Source: Hydractinia symbiolongicarpus (taxonomy: Eukaryota; Cnidaria; Hydrozoa; Anthoathecata; Hydractiniidae). Taken from it: 64,000 nucleotides of DNA. Both the position numbers and the translations under genes were made by a program. Positions 28,621 through 41,400 of this stretch are shown piece after piece; within the stretch, counting starts at the first letter, position 1, and each line of letters opens with the position of its first letter. The stretch spans positions 29,941,501 through 30,005,500 of the forward strand of contig NC_079880.1 of assembly GCF_029227915.1 (NCBI RefSeq). Direction: 5' to 3'. The notes under the pieces are model-generated. The model was not told where the DNA came from and did not search any database. It was given only the letters and a program-made list of their open reading frames with translations.

Positions 28621-29765
28621 AGACTTGTAGTTTTCAGAAATGTTTCCATTTTTGATGAGACGCTTAATGAAAGAGGTTTAATCGCCGGCAAACGAAAACC
28701 TGCGATTTCCCATAAATTCCGGGCTTGGCCCGTATAGTCGAATGTATACAAAGAAAGTACCCAGGGAGTAAACTCATTTCCCGAACGATTTTTTAAATTA
28801 TTTTTTCACCACTACAACGCATGAGACTTGTAGTTTTCAGAAATGTTTTCATTTTTGTTGAGACGCTTAATGAAAGTGGTTTAATCGCCGGCAAACGAAA
28901 ACCCGGGACTTCCCGTAAATCCCGGGCTTGGCCCGTATAGTCGAATGTATACAAAGAAAGTACCCTGTGAGTAAACTCATTTCCAAAACGATTTTTTAAA
29001 TTATCTTTTCACCACTAAAACGCATGAGACTTGTAGTTTTCAAAAATGTTTTCATTTTTGATGAGACACTGAATAGAAGAAGTTTAATCGCCGGCAAACG
29101 AAAACCCGCCATTTCCCGTAAATCCCGGGCTTGGCACGTATAGTCAAAAGTATACAAAAAAATTACCCAAGGAGTAAACTCATTTCCCGAACGATTTTTT
29201 ATATTATTTTTTCACCACTAAAACGCATGAGACTTGTAGTTTTCAAAGATGTTTTCATTTTTGATGGGACGCTGAATAAAAGAAGTTTAATCGCCGGCAA
29301 ACGAAAACCCGCGATTTCCCGTAAATCCCGGACTCGGCCCGTATGGTCAAAAGTATTCAAAGAAAGTACCCAAGGATTAAACTCATTTTCCGAACGATTT
29401 TTTAAATTATTTTTTCACCACTAAAACGCATAAGCTTTGTAGTTTTCAAAAATGTTTTCATTTTTGATGAGACGCTTATTGAAAGAGGTTTGATCGCCGG
29501 CAAACGAAAACCAGCGATTTCCCCTAAATCCCACGCTTGGCCCGTGTAGTCGAATGTATACAAAGAAAGTACCCAGGGAGTAAACTCATTTCCAGAACGA
29601 TTTTTAAATTTTTTTTTTCACCACTAAAACGCATGAGATTTGTAGTTTTCAAAAATGTTTTTATTTTTGATGAGACGGTTAATGAAAGAGGTTTAATCGC
29701 CGGCAAACGAAAACCCGTGATTTCCCGTAAATCCCGGGCTTGGCCCGTATAGTCGAATGTATACA

Positions 29766-29771
29766 AAGTCT
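29766..29771. other. Head-to-head inversion junction of the satellite array
   Basis: To the left the monomer reads ...GTCGAATGTATACAAAG. The next base starts TCTCATGCGTTTTAGTG, which is the reverse complement of another part of the monomer. There is no spacer and no palindromic loop. The two parent sequences share AAG at the breakpoint (forward TACAAAG, reverse TACAAG), a 3-bp microhomology. From here to the end of the window all satellite is in reverse orientation. Confidence 0.95.
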
Positions 29772-32072
29772 CATGCGTTTTAGTGTTGAAAAAATAATTT
29801 AAAAAATCGTTCGGGAAATGAGTTTACTCCCTGGGTACTTTCTTTGTATACTTTTGATTATACGGGCCGAGTCCGGGGTTTACTTGAAATGGCGGGTTTT
29901 CGTTTGCCGGCGGTTAAACTTCTTTTATTCAGCGTCTCATCAAAAATAAAACATTTTTGAAAACTACAAGTCTCATGCGTTTTAGTGGTGAAAAGATAAT
30001 TTAAAAAATCGTTCGGGAAATGAGTTTACACCCTGGGTACTTTCTTTGTATACTTTTGACTTTACAGGTCCAGTCCGGGATTTACGGGAAATCGCAGGTT
30101 TTCGTTTGCCGGCGTTTAAACTTCTTTTATTCAGCGTCTCATCAAAAATGAAAACATCTTTGAAAACTACAAGTCTCATGCGTTTTAGTGGTGAAAAGAT
30201 AATTTAAAAAATCGTTTTGGAAATGAGTTTACTCACAGGGTACTTTCTTTGTATACATTCGACTATACGGGCCAAGCCCGGGATTTACGGGAAGTCCCGG
30301 GTTTTCGTTTGCCGGCGATTAAACCACTTTCATTAAGCGTCTCATCAAAAATGAAAACATTTCTGAAAACTACAGGTCTCATGCGTTGTAGTGGTGAAAA
30401 AATAATTTAAAAAATCGTTCGGTAAATGAGTTTACTCCCTGGGTACTTTCTTTGTATACTTTTGACTATACGGGCCGAGTCCGGGATTTACGGGAAATCG
30501 CTGGTTTTCGTTTGCCGGCGATTAAACTTCTTTTATTCAGCGTCCCATCAAAAATGAAAACATTTTTGAAAACTACAAGTCTCATGCGTTTTAGTGGTGA
30601 AAAAATAATATAAAAAATCGTTCGGGAAATGAGTTTACTCCCTGGGTAATTTTTTGTATACTTCTGACTATACGGGCCAAGCCTGGGATTTACGGGAAAT
30701 GCCGGGTTTTCGTTTGCCGGCGATTAAACCACTTTCATTAAGCGTCTCAACAAAAATGAAAGCATTTCTGAAAACTACAAGTCTCATGCGTTGTAGTGGT
30801 GAAAAAATAATTTAAAAAATCGTTCGGGAAATGAGTTTACTCACAGGGTACTTTCTTTGTATACATTCGACTATACGGGCCAAGCCCGGGATTTACGGGA
30901 AATCGCGGGTTTTCGTTTGCCGGCGATTAAACCTCTTTCATTAAGCGTCTCATCAAAAATGAAAACATTTCTCAAAAATACAAGTCTCATGCGTTGTAGT
31001 GGTGAAAAAATAATTTAAAAAATCGTTCGGGAAATGAGTTCACTCTCTGGGTACTTTCTTTGTATACTTTTGACTATACGGGCCGAGTCCGGAATTTACG
31101 GAAAGTCGCGGGTTTTCGTTTGCCGGCGATTAAACTTCTTTTATTCAGCGTCTCATCAAAAATGAAAACATTTTGAAAAACTACAAATCTCATGGGCTTT
31201 AGTGGTGAAATAATAATTTAAAAAATCGTTCGGGAAATGAGTTTACACCCTGCGAACTTTCTTTGTATGCTTTTGACTATACGGGCCGAGTCCAGGATTT
31301 TCGGGAAATCGCAGGTTTTCGTTTGCCGGCGATTAAACTTCTTTTATTCAGCGTCTCATCAAAAATGAAAAATTTTTTGAAAACTACAAGTCTCTTGATT
31401 TTTAGTGGTGAAAAAATAATTTAAAAAATCGTTCGGGAAATGAGTTTACTCCCTGGGTACTTTCTTTGTATACTTTTGACTATACGGGCCGAGTCCGGGA
31501 TTTACGGGAAGTCGCGGGTTTTCGTTTGCCGGCGATTAAACTTCTTTTATTCAGCGTCTCATCAAAAATGAAAACATTTTTAAAAACTACAAATCTCATG
31601 GGCTTTAGTGGTGAAATAACAATTTAAAAAATCGTTCGGGAAATGGGTTTACACCCTGGGTACTTTCTTTGTATGCTTTTGACTATACGGGCCGAGTCCA
31701 GGATTTTCGGGAATCGCAGGTTTTCGTTTGCCGGCGATTAAACTTTTTTTATTCAGCGTCTCATCAAAAATGAAAATTTTTTTGAAAACTACAAGTCTCA
31801 TGCGTTTTAGTGGTGAAAAAATAATTTTAAAAATCGTTCGGGAAATGAGTTTACTCCCTGGTTACTTTCTTTGTATACTTTTGATTATACGGGCCGGGTC
31901 CGGGGTTTACGGGAAATGGCGGGTTTTCGTTTGCCGGCGATTAAGCTTCTTTTATTCAGCGTCTCATCAAAAATGAAAACATTTTTGAAAACTATAAGTC
32001 TCATGCGTTTTAGTGGTGAAAAAATAATTTAAAAATCGTTCGGGAAATGCGTTTACTCCCTGTGTACTTTCT

Positions 32073-35000
32073 TTGTATACTTTTGACTATACGGGCCGAG
32101 TCCGGGATATACGGGAAATCGCAGGTTTTTGTTTGCCGGCGATTAAACTTCTTTTATTCAGCGTCTCATTAAAAATGAAAACATTTTTGAAAACTACAAG
32201 TCTCATGCGTTTTAGTGGTGAAAAAAAAATTTCAAAAATCGTTCTGGAAATGAGTTTACTCCCTGGGTACTTTCTTTGTATACATTCGACTACACGGGCC
32301 AAGCCTGGGATTTAGGGGAATTCGCTGGTTTTCGTTTGCCGGCGATTAAACCTCTTTCATTAAGCGTCTCATCAAAAATGAAAACATTTTTGAAAACTAC
32401 AAAGCTCATGCGTTTTAGTGGTGAAAAAATAATTTAAAAAATGAAAATGAGTTTAATCCCTGGGTACTTTCTTTGTATACTTTTGACCACACGGGCCGAG
32501 TCCGGGATTTACGGGAAATCGCGGGTTTTTGCTTGCCGGCGATTAAACTTCCTTTATTCAGCGTCCCAACAAAAAGGAAAACATTTTGAAAACTACAAGT
32601 CTCATGCGTTTTAGTGGTGAAAAAATAATATAAAAAATCGTTCGGGAAATGACTTTACTCCCTGGGTAATTTTTTTGTATACTTTTGACTATACGAGCCA
32701 AGCCCGGGATTTACGGAAAATGGCGGGTTTTCGTTTGCCGGCGATTAAACTTCTTTTATTCAGCGTCTCATCAAAAATGAAAATTTTTTTAAAAACTACA
32801 AGTCTCATGCGTTTTAGTGGTGAAAAAATAATTTTAAAAATCGTTCGGGAAATGAGTTTACTCCCTGGTTACTTTCTTTGTATACTTTTGATTATACGGG
32901 CCGGGTCCGGGGTTTACGGGAAATGGCGGGTTTTCGTTTGCCGGCGATTAAGCTTCTTTTATTCAGCGTCTCATCAAAAATGAAAACATTTTTGAAAACT
33001 ATAAGTCTCATGCGTTTTAGTGGTGAAAAAATAATTTAAAAATCGTTCGGGAAATGCGTTTACTCCCTGTGTACTTTCTTTGTATACTTTTGACTATACG
33101 GGCCGAGTCCGGGATATACGGGAAATCGCGGGTTTTTGTTTGCCGGCGATTAAACTTCTTTTATTCAGCGTCTCATTAAAAATGAAAACATTTTTGAAAA
33201 CTACAAGTCTCATGCGTTTTAGTGGTGAAAAAAAAATTTCAAAAATCGTTCTGGAAATGAGTTTACTCCCTGGGTACTTTCTTTGTATACATTCGACTAC
33301 ACGGGCCAAGCCTGGGATTTAGGGGAATTCGCTGGTTTTCGTTTGCCGGCGATGAAACCTCTTTCATTAAGCGTCTCATCAAAAATGAAAACATTTTTGA
33401 AAACTACAAAGCTCATGCGTTTTAGTGGTGAAAAAATAATTTAAAAAATGAAAATGAGTTTAATCCCTGGGTACTTTCTTTGTATACTTTTGACCACACG
33501 GGCCGAGTCCGGGATTTACGGGAAATGGCGGGTTTTTGCTTGCCGGCGATTAAACTTCCTTTATTTAGCGTCCCAACAAAAAGGAAAACATTTTGAAAAC
33601 TACAAGTCTCATGCGTTTTAGTGGTGAAAAAATAATATAAAAAATCGTTCGGGAAATGACTTTACTCCCTGGGTAATTTTTTTGTATACTTTTGACTATA
33701 CGAGCCAAGCCCGGGATTTACGGAAAATGGCGGGTTTTCGTTTGCCGGCGATTAAACTTCTTCTATACAGTGTCTCATCAAAAATGAAAACATTTTTGAA
33801 AACTACAAGTCTCATGCGTTTTAGTGGTGAAAAGATAATCTAAAAAATCGTTTTGGAAATGAGTTTACTCCCTGGGTACTTTCTTTGTATACTTTTGACT
33901 ATATGGGCCGAGTCCGGGATTTACGGGAAGTCGCGGGTTTTCGTTTGCCGGCGATTAAACTTCTTTTATTCAGCGTCTCATCAAAAATTAAAACATTTTT
34001 AAAAACTACAAATCTCATGGGCTTTAGTGGTGAAATAATAATTTAAAAAATCGTTCGGGAAATGAGTTTACACCCTGGGTACTTTCTTTGTATGCTTTTG
34101 ACTATACGGGCCGAGTCCAGGATTTTCGGGAATCGCAGGTTTTCGTTTGCCGGCGATTAAACTTCTTTTATTCAGCGTCTCATCAAAAATGAAAAATTTT
34201 TTGAAAACTACAAGTCTTATGCGTTTTAGTGGTAAAAAAATAATTTAAAAATCGTTCGGGAAATGCGTTTACTCCCTGGGTACTTTCTTTGTATACTTTT
34301 GACTATACGGGCCGAGTCCGGTATATACGGGAAATCGCGGGTTTTGGTTTGCCGGCGATTAAACTTCTTTTATTCAGCGTCTCATTAAAAATGAAAACAT
34401 TTTTGAAAACTACAAGTCTCATGCGTTTTAGTGGTGAAAAAAAAATTTCAAAAATCGTTCTGGAAATGAGTTTACTCCCTGGGTACTTTCTTTGTATACA
34501 TTCGACTACACGGGCCAAGCCTGGGATTTAGGGGAATTCGCTGGTTTTCGTTTGCCGGCGATTAAACCTCTTTCATTAAGCGTCTCATCAAAAATGAAAA
34601 CATTTTTGAAAACTACAAAGCTCATGCGTTTTAGTGGTGAAAAAATAATTTAAAAAATGAAAATGAGTTTAATCCCTGGGTACTTTCTTTGTATACTTTT
34701 GACCACACGGGCCGAGTCCGGGATTTACGGGAAATCGCGGGTTTTTGCTTGCCGGCGATTAAACTTCCTTTATTCAGCGTCCAAACAAATAGGAAAACAT
34801 TTTGAAAACTACAAGTCTCATGCGTTTTAGTGGTGAAAAAATAATATAAAAAATCGTTCGGGAAATGACTTTACTCCCTGGGTAATTTTTTTGTATACTT
34901 TTGACTATACGAGCCAAGCCCGGGATTTACGGAAAATGGCGGGTTTTCGTTTGCCGGCGATTAAAATTCTTCTATACAGTGTCTCATCAAAAATGAAAAC

Positions 35001-37072
35001 ATTTTTGAAAACTACAAGTCTCATGCGTTTTAGTGGTGAAAAGATAATCTAAAAAATCGTTTTGGAAATGAGTTTACAACCTGGGTACTTTCTTTGTATC
35101 CTTTTGACTATACGGGCCGAGTCTGGGATTTACGGGAAGTCGCGGGTTTTCGTTTGCCGGCGATTAAACTTCTTTTATTCAGCGTCTCATCAAAAATGAA
35201 AACATTTTTAAAAACTACAAATCTCATGGGCTTTAGTGGTGAAATAATAATTTAAAAAATCGTTCGGGAAATGAGTTTACACCCTCGGTACTTTCTTTGT
35301 ATGCTTTTGACTATACGGGCCGAGTCCAGGATTTTCGGGAATCGCAGGTTTTCGTTTGCCGGCGATTAAACTTCTTTTATTCAGCGTCTCATCAAAAATG
35401 AAAAATTTTTTGAAAACTACAAGTCTCATGCGTTTTAGTGGTGAAAAAATAATTTAAAAATCGTTCGGGAAATGCGTTTACTCCCTGGGTACTTTCTTTG
35501 TATACTTTTGACTATACGGGCCAAGCCTGGGATTTAGGGGAATTCGCTGGTTTTCGTTTGCCGGCGATTAAACCTCTTTCATTAAGCGTCTCATCAAAAA
35601 TGAAAACATTTTTGAAAACTACAAAGCTCATGCGTTTTAGTGGTGAAAAAATATTTTAAAAAATGAAAATGAGTTTAATCCCTGGGTACTTTCTTTGTAT
35701 ACTTTTGACCACACGGGCCGAGTCCGGGATTTACGGGAAATCGCGGGTTTTCGCTTGCCGGCGATTAAACTTCCTTTATTCAGCGTCCCAACAAAAAGGA
35801 AAACATTTTGAAAACTACAAGTCTCATGGGTTTTAGTGGTGAAAAAATAATATAAAAAATCGTTCGGGAAATGACTTTACTCCCTGGGTAATTTTTTTGT
35901 ATACTTTTGACTATACGAGCCAAGCCCGGGATTTACGGAAAATGGCGGGTTTTCGTTTGCCGGCGATTAAACTTCTTCTATACAGTGTCTCATCAAAAAT
36001 GAAAACATTTTTGAAAACTACAAGTCTCATGCGTTTTAGTGGTGAAAAGATAATCTAAAAAATCGTTTTGGAAATGATTTTACTCCCTGGGTACTTTCTT
36101 TGTATACTTTTGACTATACGGGCCGAGTCCGGGATTTACGGGAAGTCGCGGGTTTTCGTTTGCCGGCGATTAAACTTCTTTTATTCAGCGTCTCATCAAA
36201 AATGAAAACATTTTTAAAAACTACAAATCTCATGGGCTTTAGTGGTGAAATAATAATTTAAAAAATCGTTCGGGAAATGAGTTTACACCCTTGGTACTTT
36301 CTTTGTATGCTTTTGACTATACGGGCCGAGTCCAGGATTTTCGGGAATCGCAGGTTTTCGTTTGCCGGCGATTAAACTTCTTTTATTCAGCGTATCATCA
36401 AAAATGAAAAATTTTTTGAAAACTACAAGTCTCATGCGTTTTAGTGGTGAAAAAATAATTTAAAAAATCGTTCGGGAAATGAGTTTACTCCCTGGTTACT
36501 TTCTTTGTATACTATTGATTATACGGGCCGGGTCCGGGGTTTACGGGAAATGGCGGGTTTTCGTTTGCCGGCGATTAAGCTTCTTTTATTTAGCGTCTCA
36601 TCAAAAATGAAAACATTTTTAAAAACTATAAGTCTCATGCGTTTTAGTGGTGAAAAAATAATTTAAAAATCGTTCGGAAAATGCGTTTACTCCCTGGGTA
36701 CTTTCTTTGTATACTTTTGACTATACGGGCCGAGTCCGGGATTTACGGGAAATCGCGGGTTTTTGTTTGCCGGCGATTAAACTTCTTTTAGTCAGCGTCT
36801 TATTAAAAATGAAAACATTTTTGAAAACTACAAGTCTCATGCGTTTTAGTGGTGAAAAACAAAATTTCAAAAATGGTTCTGGAAATGAGTTTAATCCCTG
36901 GGTACTTTCTTTGTATACATTCGACTACACGGGCCAAGCCTGGGAATTAGGGGAATTCGCTGGTTTTCGTTTGCCGGCGATTAAACCTCTTTCATTAAGC
37001 GTCTCATCAAAAATGAAAACATTTTTGAAAACTACAAAGCTCATGCGTTTTAGTGGTGAAAAAATAATTTAA
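32073..37072 (-). repeat. Irregular 5-, 6- and 12-monomer repeats in the reverse arm
   Basis: A marker monomer (GCGTTTACTCCCTG with a GGGATATACGGG-type variant) recurs at 32073, 33080, 34289 and 36707. Spacings are 1007, 1209 and 2418 bp, about 5, 6 and 12 monomers. A second marker (CTTCTATACAGTGTCTC) recurs from about 33767 to 37387. The corresponding monomers lie at about 25.3-26.2 kb and 19-23 kb in the left arm. Confidence 0.75.
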
Positions 37073-37775
37073 AAAATGAAAATGAGTTTAATCCCTGCGT
37101 ACTTTCTTTGTATACTTTTGACCACACGGGCCGAGTCCGGGATTTACGGGAAATCGCGGGTTTTCGTTTGCCGGCGATTAAACTTCCTTTATTCAGCGTC
37201 CCAACAAAAAGGAAAACATTTTGAAAACTACAAGTCTTATGCGTTTTAGTGGTGAAAAAATAATATAAAAAATCGTTCGGGAAATGACTTTACTCCCTGG
37301 GTAATTTTTTTGTATACTTTTAACTATACGAGCCAAGCCCGGGATTTACGGGAAATGGCGGGTTTTCGTTTGCCGGCGATTAAACTTCTTCTATACAGTG
37401 TCTCGTCAAAAATGAAAACATTTTTGAAAACTACAAGTCTCATGCGTTTTAGTGGTGAAAGGATAATCTAAAAAATCGTTTTGGAAATGAGTTTACTCAC
37501 AGGGTACTTTCTTTGTATACATTCGACTATACGGGCCAAGCCCGGGATTTACGGGAAGTCGCGGGTTTTCGTTTGCCTGTGATTAAACTTCTTTTATTCA
37601 GCGTCCCATCAAAAATGAAAACATTTTTAAAAACTACAAGTCTCATGCGTTTTAGTGGTGAAAAAATAATATAAAAAATCGTTCGGGAATTGAGTTTACT
37701 CCTTGGGTAATTTTTTGTATACTTTTGACTATACGGGCCAAGCCTGGGATTTACGGGAAATGGCGGGTTTTCGTT

Positions 37776-37790
37776 TGCCGGCTGGTGAAA
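37776..37790 (-). repeat. Truncated satellite monomer (about 75-bp deletion)
   Basis: GTTTGCCGGC is joined directly to TGGTGAAAAA. In intact monomers about 75 bp lies between these segments, including the GATTAAAC and AAAACTACAAG portions. The deletion locally restores a common frame between neighbouring monomers, which explains the unusually long 181-codon open frame on the minus strand at 37527-38072. That frame is not a gene. Confidence 0.8.
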
Positions 37791-38409
37791 AAAAAATTTA
37801 AAAAATCGTTCGGGAAATGAATTTTCTCCCTGGGTACTTTCTTTGTATACTTTTGACCTTACGGGCCGAGTCTGGAATTTACGGGAAATCGCGGGTTTTC
37901 GTTTGCCGGCGATTAAACCTCTTTCATTAAGCGTCTCATCAAAAATGAAAATATTTTTGAAAACTACAAGTCTTATGCGTTTTAGTGGTGAAAAAATAAT
38001 ATAAAAAATCGTTTTGGAAATGAGTTTAATCACACGGTACTTTCTTTGTATACATTCGACTACACGGGCCAAGCCTGGGATTTAGGGGATATCAGTGGTT
38101 TTCGTTTGCCGGCGATTAAACCTCTTTCATTAAGCGTCTCATCAAAAATGAAAATATTTTTGAAAACTACAAGTCTTATGCGTTTTAGTGGTGAAAAAAT
38201 AATATAAAAAATCGTTCGGGAAATGAGTTTACTCCCTGGCTATTTTCTTTGTATACTTTTGATTATACGGGCCGGGTCCGGGGTTTACGGGAAATGGCGG
38301 GTTTTCGTTTGCCGGCGATTAAGCTTCTTTTATTCAGCGTCTCATCAAAAATGAAAACATTTTTAAAAACTATAAGTCTCATGCGTTTTAGTGGTGAAAA
38401 AATAATTTA

Positions 38410-41400
38410 AAAATCGTTCGGGAAATGCGTTTACTCCCTGGGTACTTTCTTTGTATACCTTTGACCACACGGGCCGAGTCCGGGATTTACGGGAAATCGC
38501 GGGTTTTCGTTTGCCGGCGATTAAACTTCCTTTATTCAGCGTCCCAACAAAAAGGAAAACATTTTGAAAACTACAAGTCTCATGCGTTTTAGTGGTGAAA
38601 AAATAATATAAAAAATCGTTCGGGAAATGACTTTACTCCCTGGGTAATTTTTTTGTATACTTTTGACTATACGAGCCAAGCCCGATATTTACGGGAAATG
38701 GCGGGTTTTTGTTTGCCGGCGATTAAACCTCTTTTATACAGTGTCTCATCAAAAATGAAAACATTTTTGAAAACTACAAGTCTCATGCGTTTTAGTGGTG
38801 AAAAGATAATCTAAAAAATCGTTTTGGAAATGAGTTTACTCACAGGGTACTTTCTTTGTATACATTCGACTATACGGGCCAAGCCCGGGATTTACGGGAA
38901 GTCGCGGGTTTTCGTTTGCCGGTGATTAAACCACTTTCATTAAGCGTCTCATCAAAAATGAAAACATTTCTGAAAACTACAAGTCTCATGCGTTTTAGTG
39001 GTGAAAAAATAATTTAAAAAATCGTTCGGGAAATGAGTTTTCTCCCTTGGTACTTTCTTTGTATACTTTTGACTATACGGGCCGAGTCCGGGATTTACGG
39101 GAACTCGCGGGTTTTCGTTTGCCGGCGATTAAACTTCTTTTATTCAGCGTCCCATCAAAAATGAAAACATTTTTGAAAACTACAAGTCTCATGCGTTTTA
39201 GTGGTGAAAAAATAATATAAAAAATCGTTCGGGAAATGAGTTTACTCCTTGGGTAATTTTTTTGTATACTTTTGACTATACGGGCCAAGCCTGGGATTTA
39301 CGGGAAATGGCGGGTTTTCGTTTGCCGGCGATTAAACTTCTTTTATTCAGCGTCCCATCAAAAATGAAAACATTTTTGAAAACTACAAATCTCATGCGTT
39401 TTAGTGGTGAAAAAATAATATAAAAAATCGTTCTGGAAGTGAGTTTACTCACAGGGTACTTTCTTTGTATACATTCGACTATACGGGCCAAGCCCGGGAT
39501 TTACGGGAAATCGCGGGTTTTCGTTTGCCGGCGATTAAACTTCTTTTATTCAGCGTCCCATCAAAAATGAAAACATTTTTGAAAACTACAAGTCTCATGC
39601 GTTTTAGTGATGAAAAAAAAAATTAAAAAATCGTTCTGGAAATGAGTTTACTCCCTGGGTACTTTCTTTGTATACATTCGACTACACAGGCCAAGGCTGG
39701 GATTTAGGGGAAATCGCTGGTTTTCGTTTGCCGGCGATTAAACTTCTTTTATTCAGCGTCCCATCAAAAATGAAAACATTTTTGAAAACTACAAGTCTCA
39801 TGCGTTTTAGTGGTGAAAAGATAATCTAAAAAATCGTTTTGGAAATGAGTTTACTCACAGGGTACTTTCTTTGTATACATTCGACTATACGGGCCAAGCC
39901 CGGGATTTACGGGAAGTCGCGGGTTTTCGTTTGCCGGTGATTAAACCACTTTCATTAAGCGTCTCATCAAAAATGAAAACATTTCTGAAAACTACAAGTC
40001 TCATGCGTTTTAGTGGTGAAAAAATAATTTAAAAAATCGTTCGGAAAATGAGTTTTCTCCCTTGGTACTTTCTTTGTATATTTTTGACTATACGGGCCGA
40101 GTTCGGGATTTACGGGAAATCGCGGGTTTTCGTTTGCCGGCGATTAAACTTCTTTTATTCAGCGTCCCATCAAAAATGAAAACATTTTTGAAAACTACAA
40201 GTCTCATGCGTTTTAGTGGTGAAAAAATAATATAAAAAATCGTTTGGGAAATGAGTTTACTCCTTGGGTAATTTTTTGTATACTTTTGACTATACGGGCC
40301 AAGCCTGGGATTTACGGGAAATGGCGGGTTTTCGTTTGCCGGCGATTAAACTTCTTTTATTCAGCGTCCCATCAAAAATGAAAACATTTTTGAAAACTAC
40401 AAGTCTCATGCGTTTTAGTGATGAAAAAATAATATAAAAAATCGTTCTGGAAGTGAGTTTACTCACAGGGTACTTTCTTTGTATACATTCGACTATACGG
40501 GCCAAGCCCGGGATTTACGGGAACTCGCGGGTTTTCGTTTGCCGGCGATTAAACTTCTTTTATTCAGCGTCCCATCAAAAATGAAAACATTTTTGAAAAC
40601 TACAAGTCTCATGCGTTTTAGTGGTGAAAAAAAAAATTAGAAAATCGTTCTGGAAATGAGTTTACTCCCTGGGTACTTTCTTTGTATACATTCGACTACA
40701 CAGGCCAAGCCTGGGATTTAGGGGAAATCGCTGGTTTTCGTTTGCCGGCGATTAAACTTCTTTTATTCAGCGTCCCATCAAAAATGAAAACATTTTTGAA
40801 AACTACAAGTCTCATGCGTTTTAGTGGTGAAAAAATAATTTAAAAATCGTTCGGGAAATGCGTTTACTCCCTGGGTACTTTCTTTGTATACCTTTGACCA
40901 CACGGGCCGAGTCCGGGATTTACGGGAAATCGCGGGTTTTCGTTTGCCGGCGATTAAACTTCCTTTATTCAGCGTCCCAACAAAAAGGAAAACATTTTGA
41001 AAACTACAAGTTTCATGCGTTTTAGTGGTGAAAAAATAATATAAAAAATCGTTCGGGAAATGACTTTACTCCCTGGGTAATTTTTTTGTATACTTTTGAC
41101 TATACGAGCCAAGCCCGATATTTACGGGAAATGGCGGGTTTTTGTTTGCCGGCGATTAAACCTCTTTTATACAGTGTCTCATCAAAAATGAAAACATTTT
41201 TGAAAACTACAAGTCTCATGCGTTTTAGTGGTGAAAAGATAATCTAAAAAATCGTTTTGGAAATGAGTTTACTCACAGGGTACTTTCTTTGTATACATTC
41301 GACTATACGGGCCAAGCCCGGGATTTACGGGAAGTCGCGGGTTTTCGTTTGCCGGTGATTAAACCACTTTCATTAAGCGTCTCATCAAAAATGAAAACAT

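Larger units (their letters stand above)
1..29768 (+). repeat. ~203-bp satellite array, forward orientation
   Basis: This is a continuous head-to-tail array of a monomer of about 203 bp, roughly 147 copies, with no intervening unique DNA. The landmark GTAAACTCATTTCCCGAACG recurs at positions 5, 208, 410 and 613, and so on through the block. Other fixed landmarks in each monomer are CGCCGGCAAACGAAAACC, GATGAGACGC and GTATAC. Most differences between copies are substitutions and 1-bp indels. Two monomer classes alternate: one reads GGACTCGGCCCG with CAAAAGTATAC, the other GGGCTTGGCCCG with CGAATGTATAC. The scale and homogeneity suit centromeric, pericentromeric or other heterochromatic satellite, but location cannot be told from the sequence. 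No gene is supported anywhere in the block. Confidence 0.97.

Noticed and set aside
1-29768. CRISPR array (regular direct repeats)
   Set aside because: There are no unique spacers. The whole 203-bp unit repeats, and the sequence is eukaryotic.
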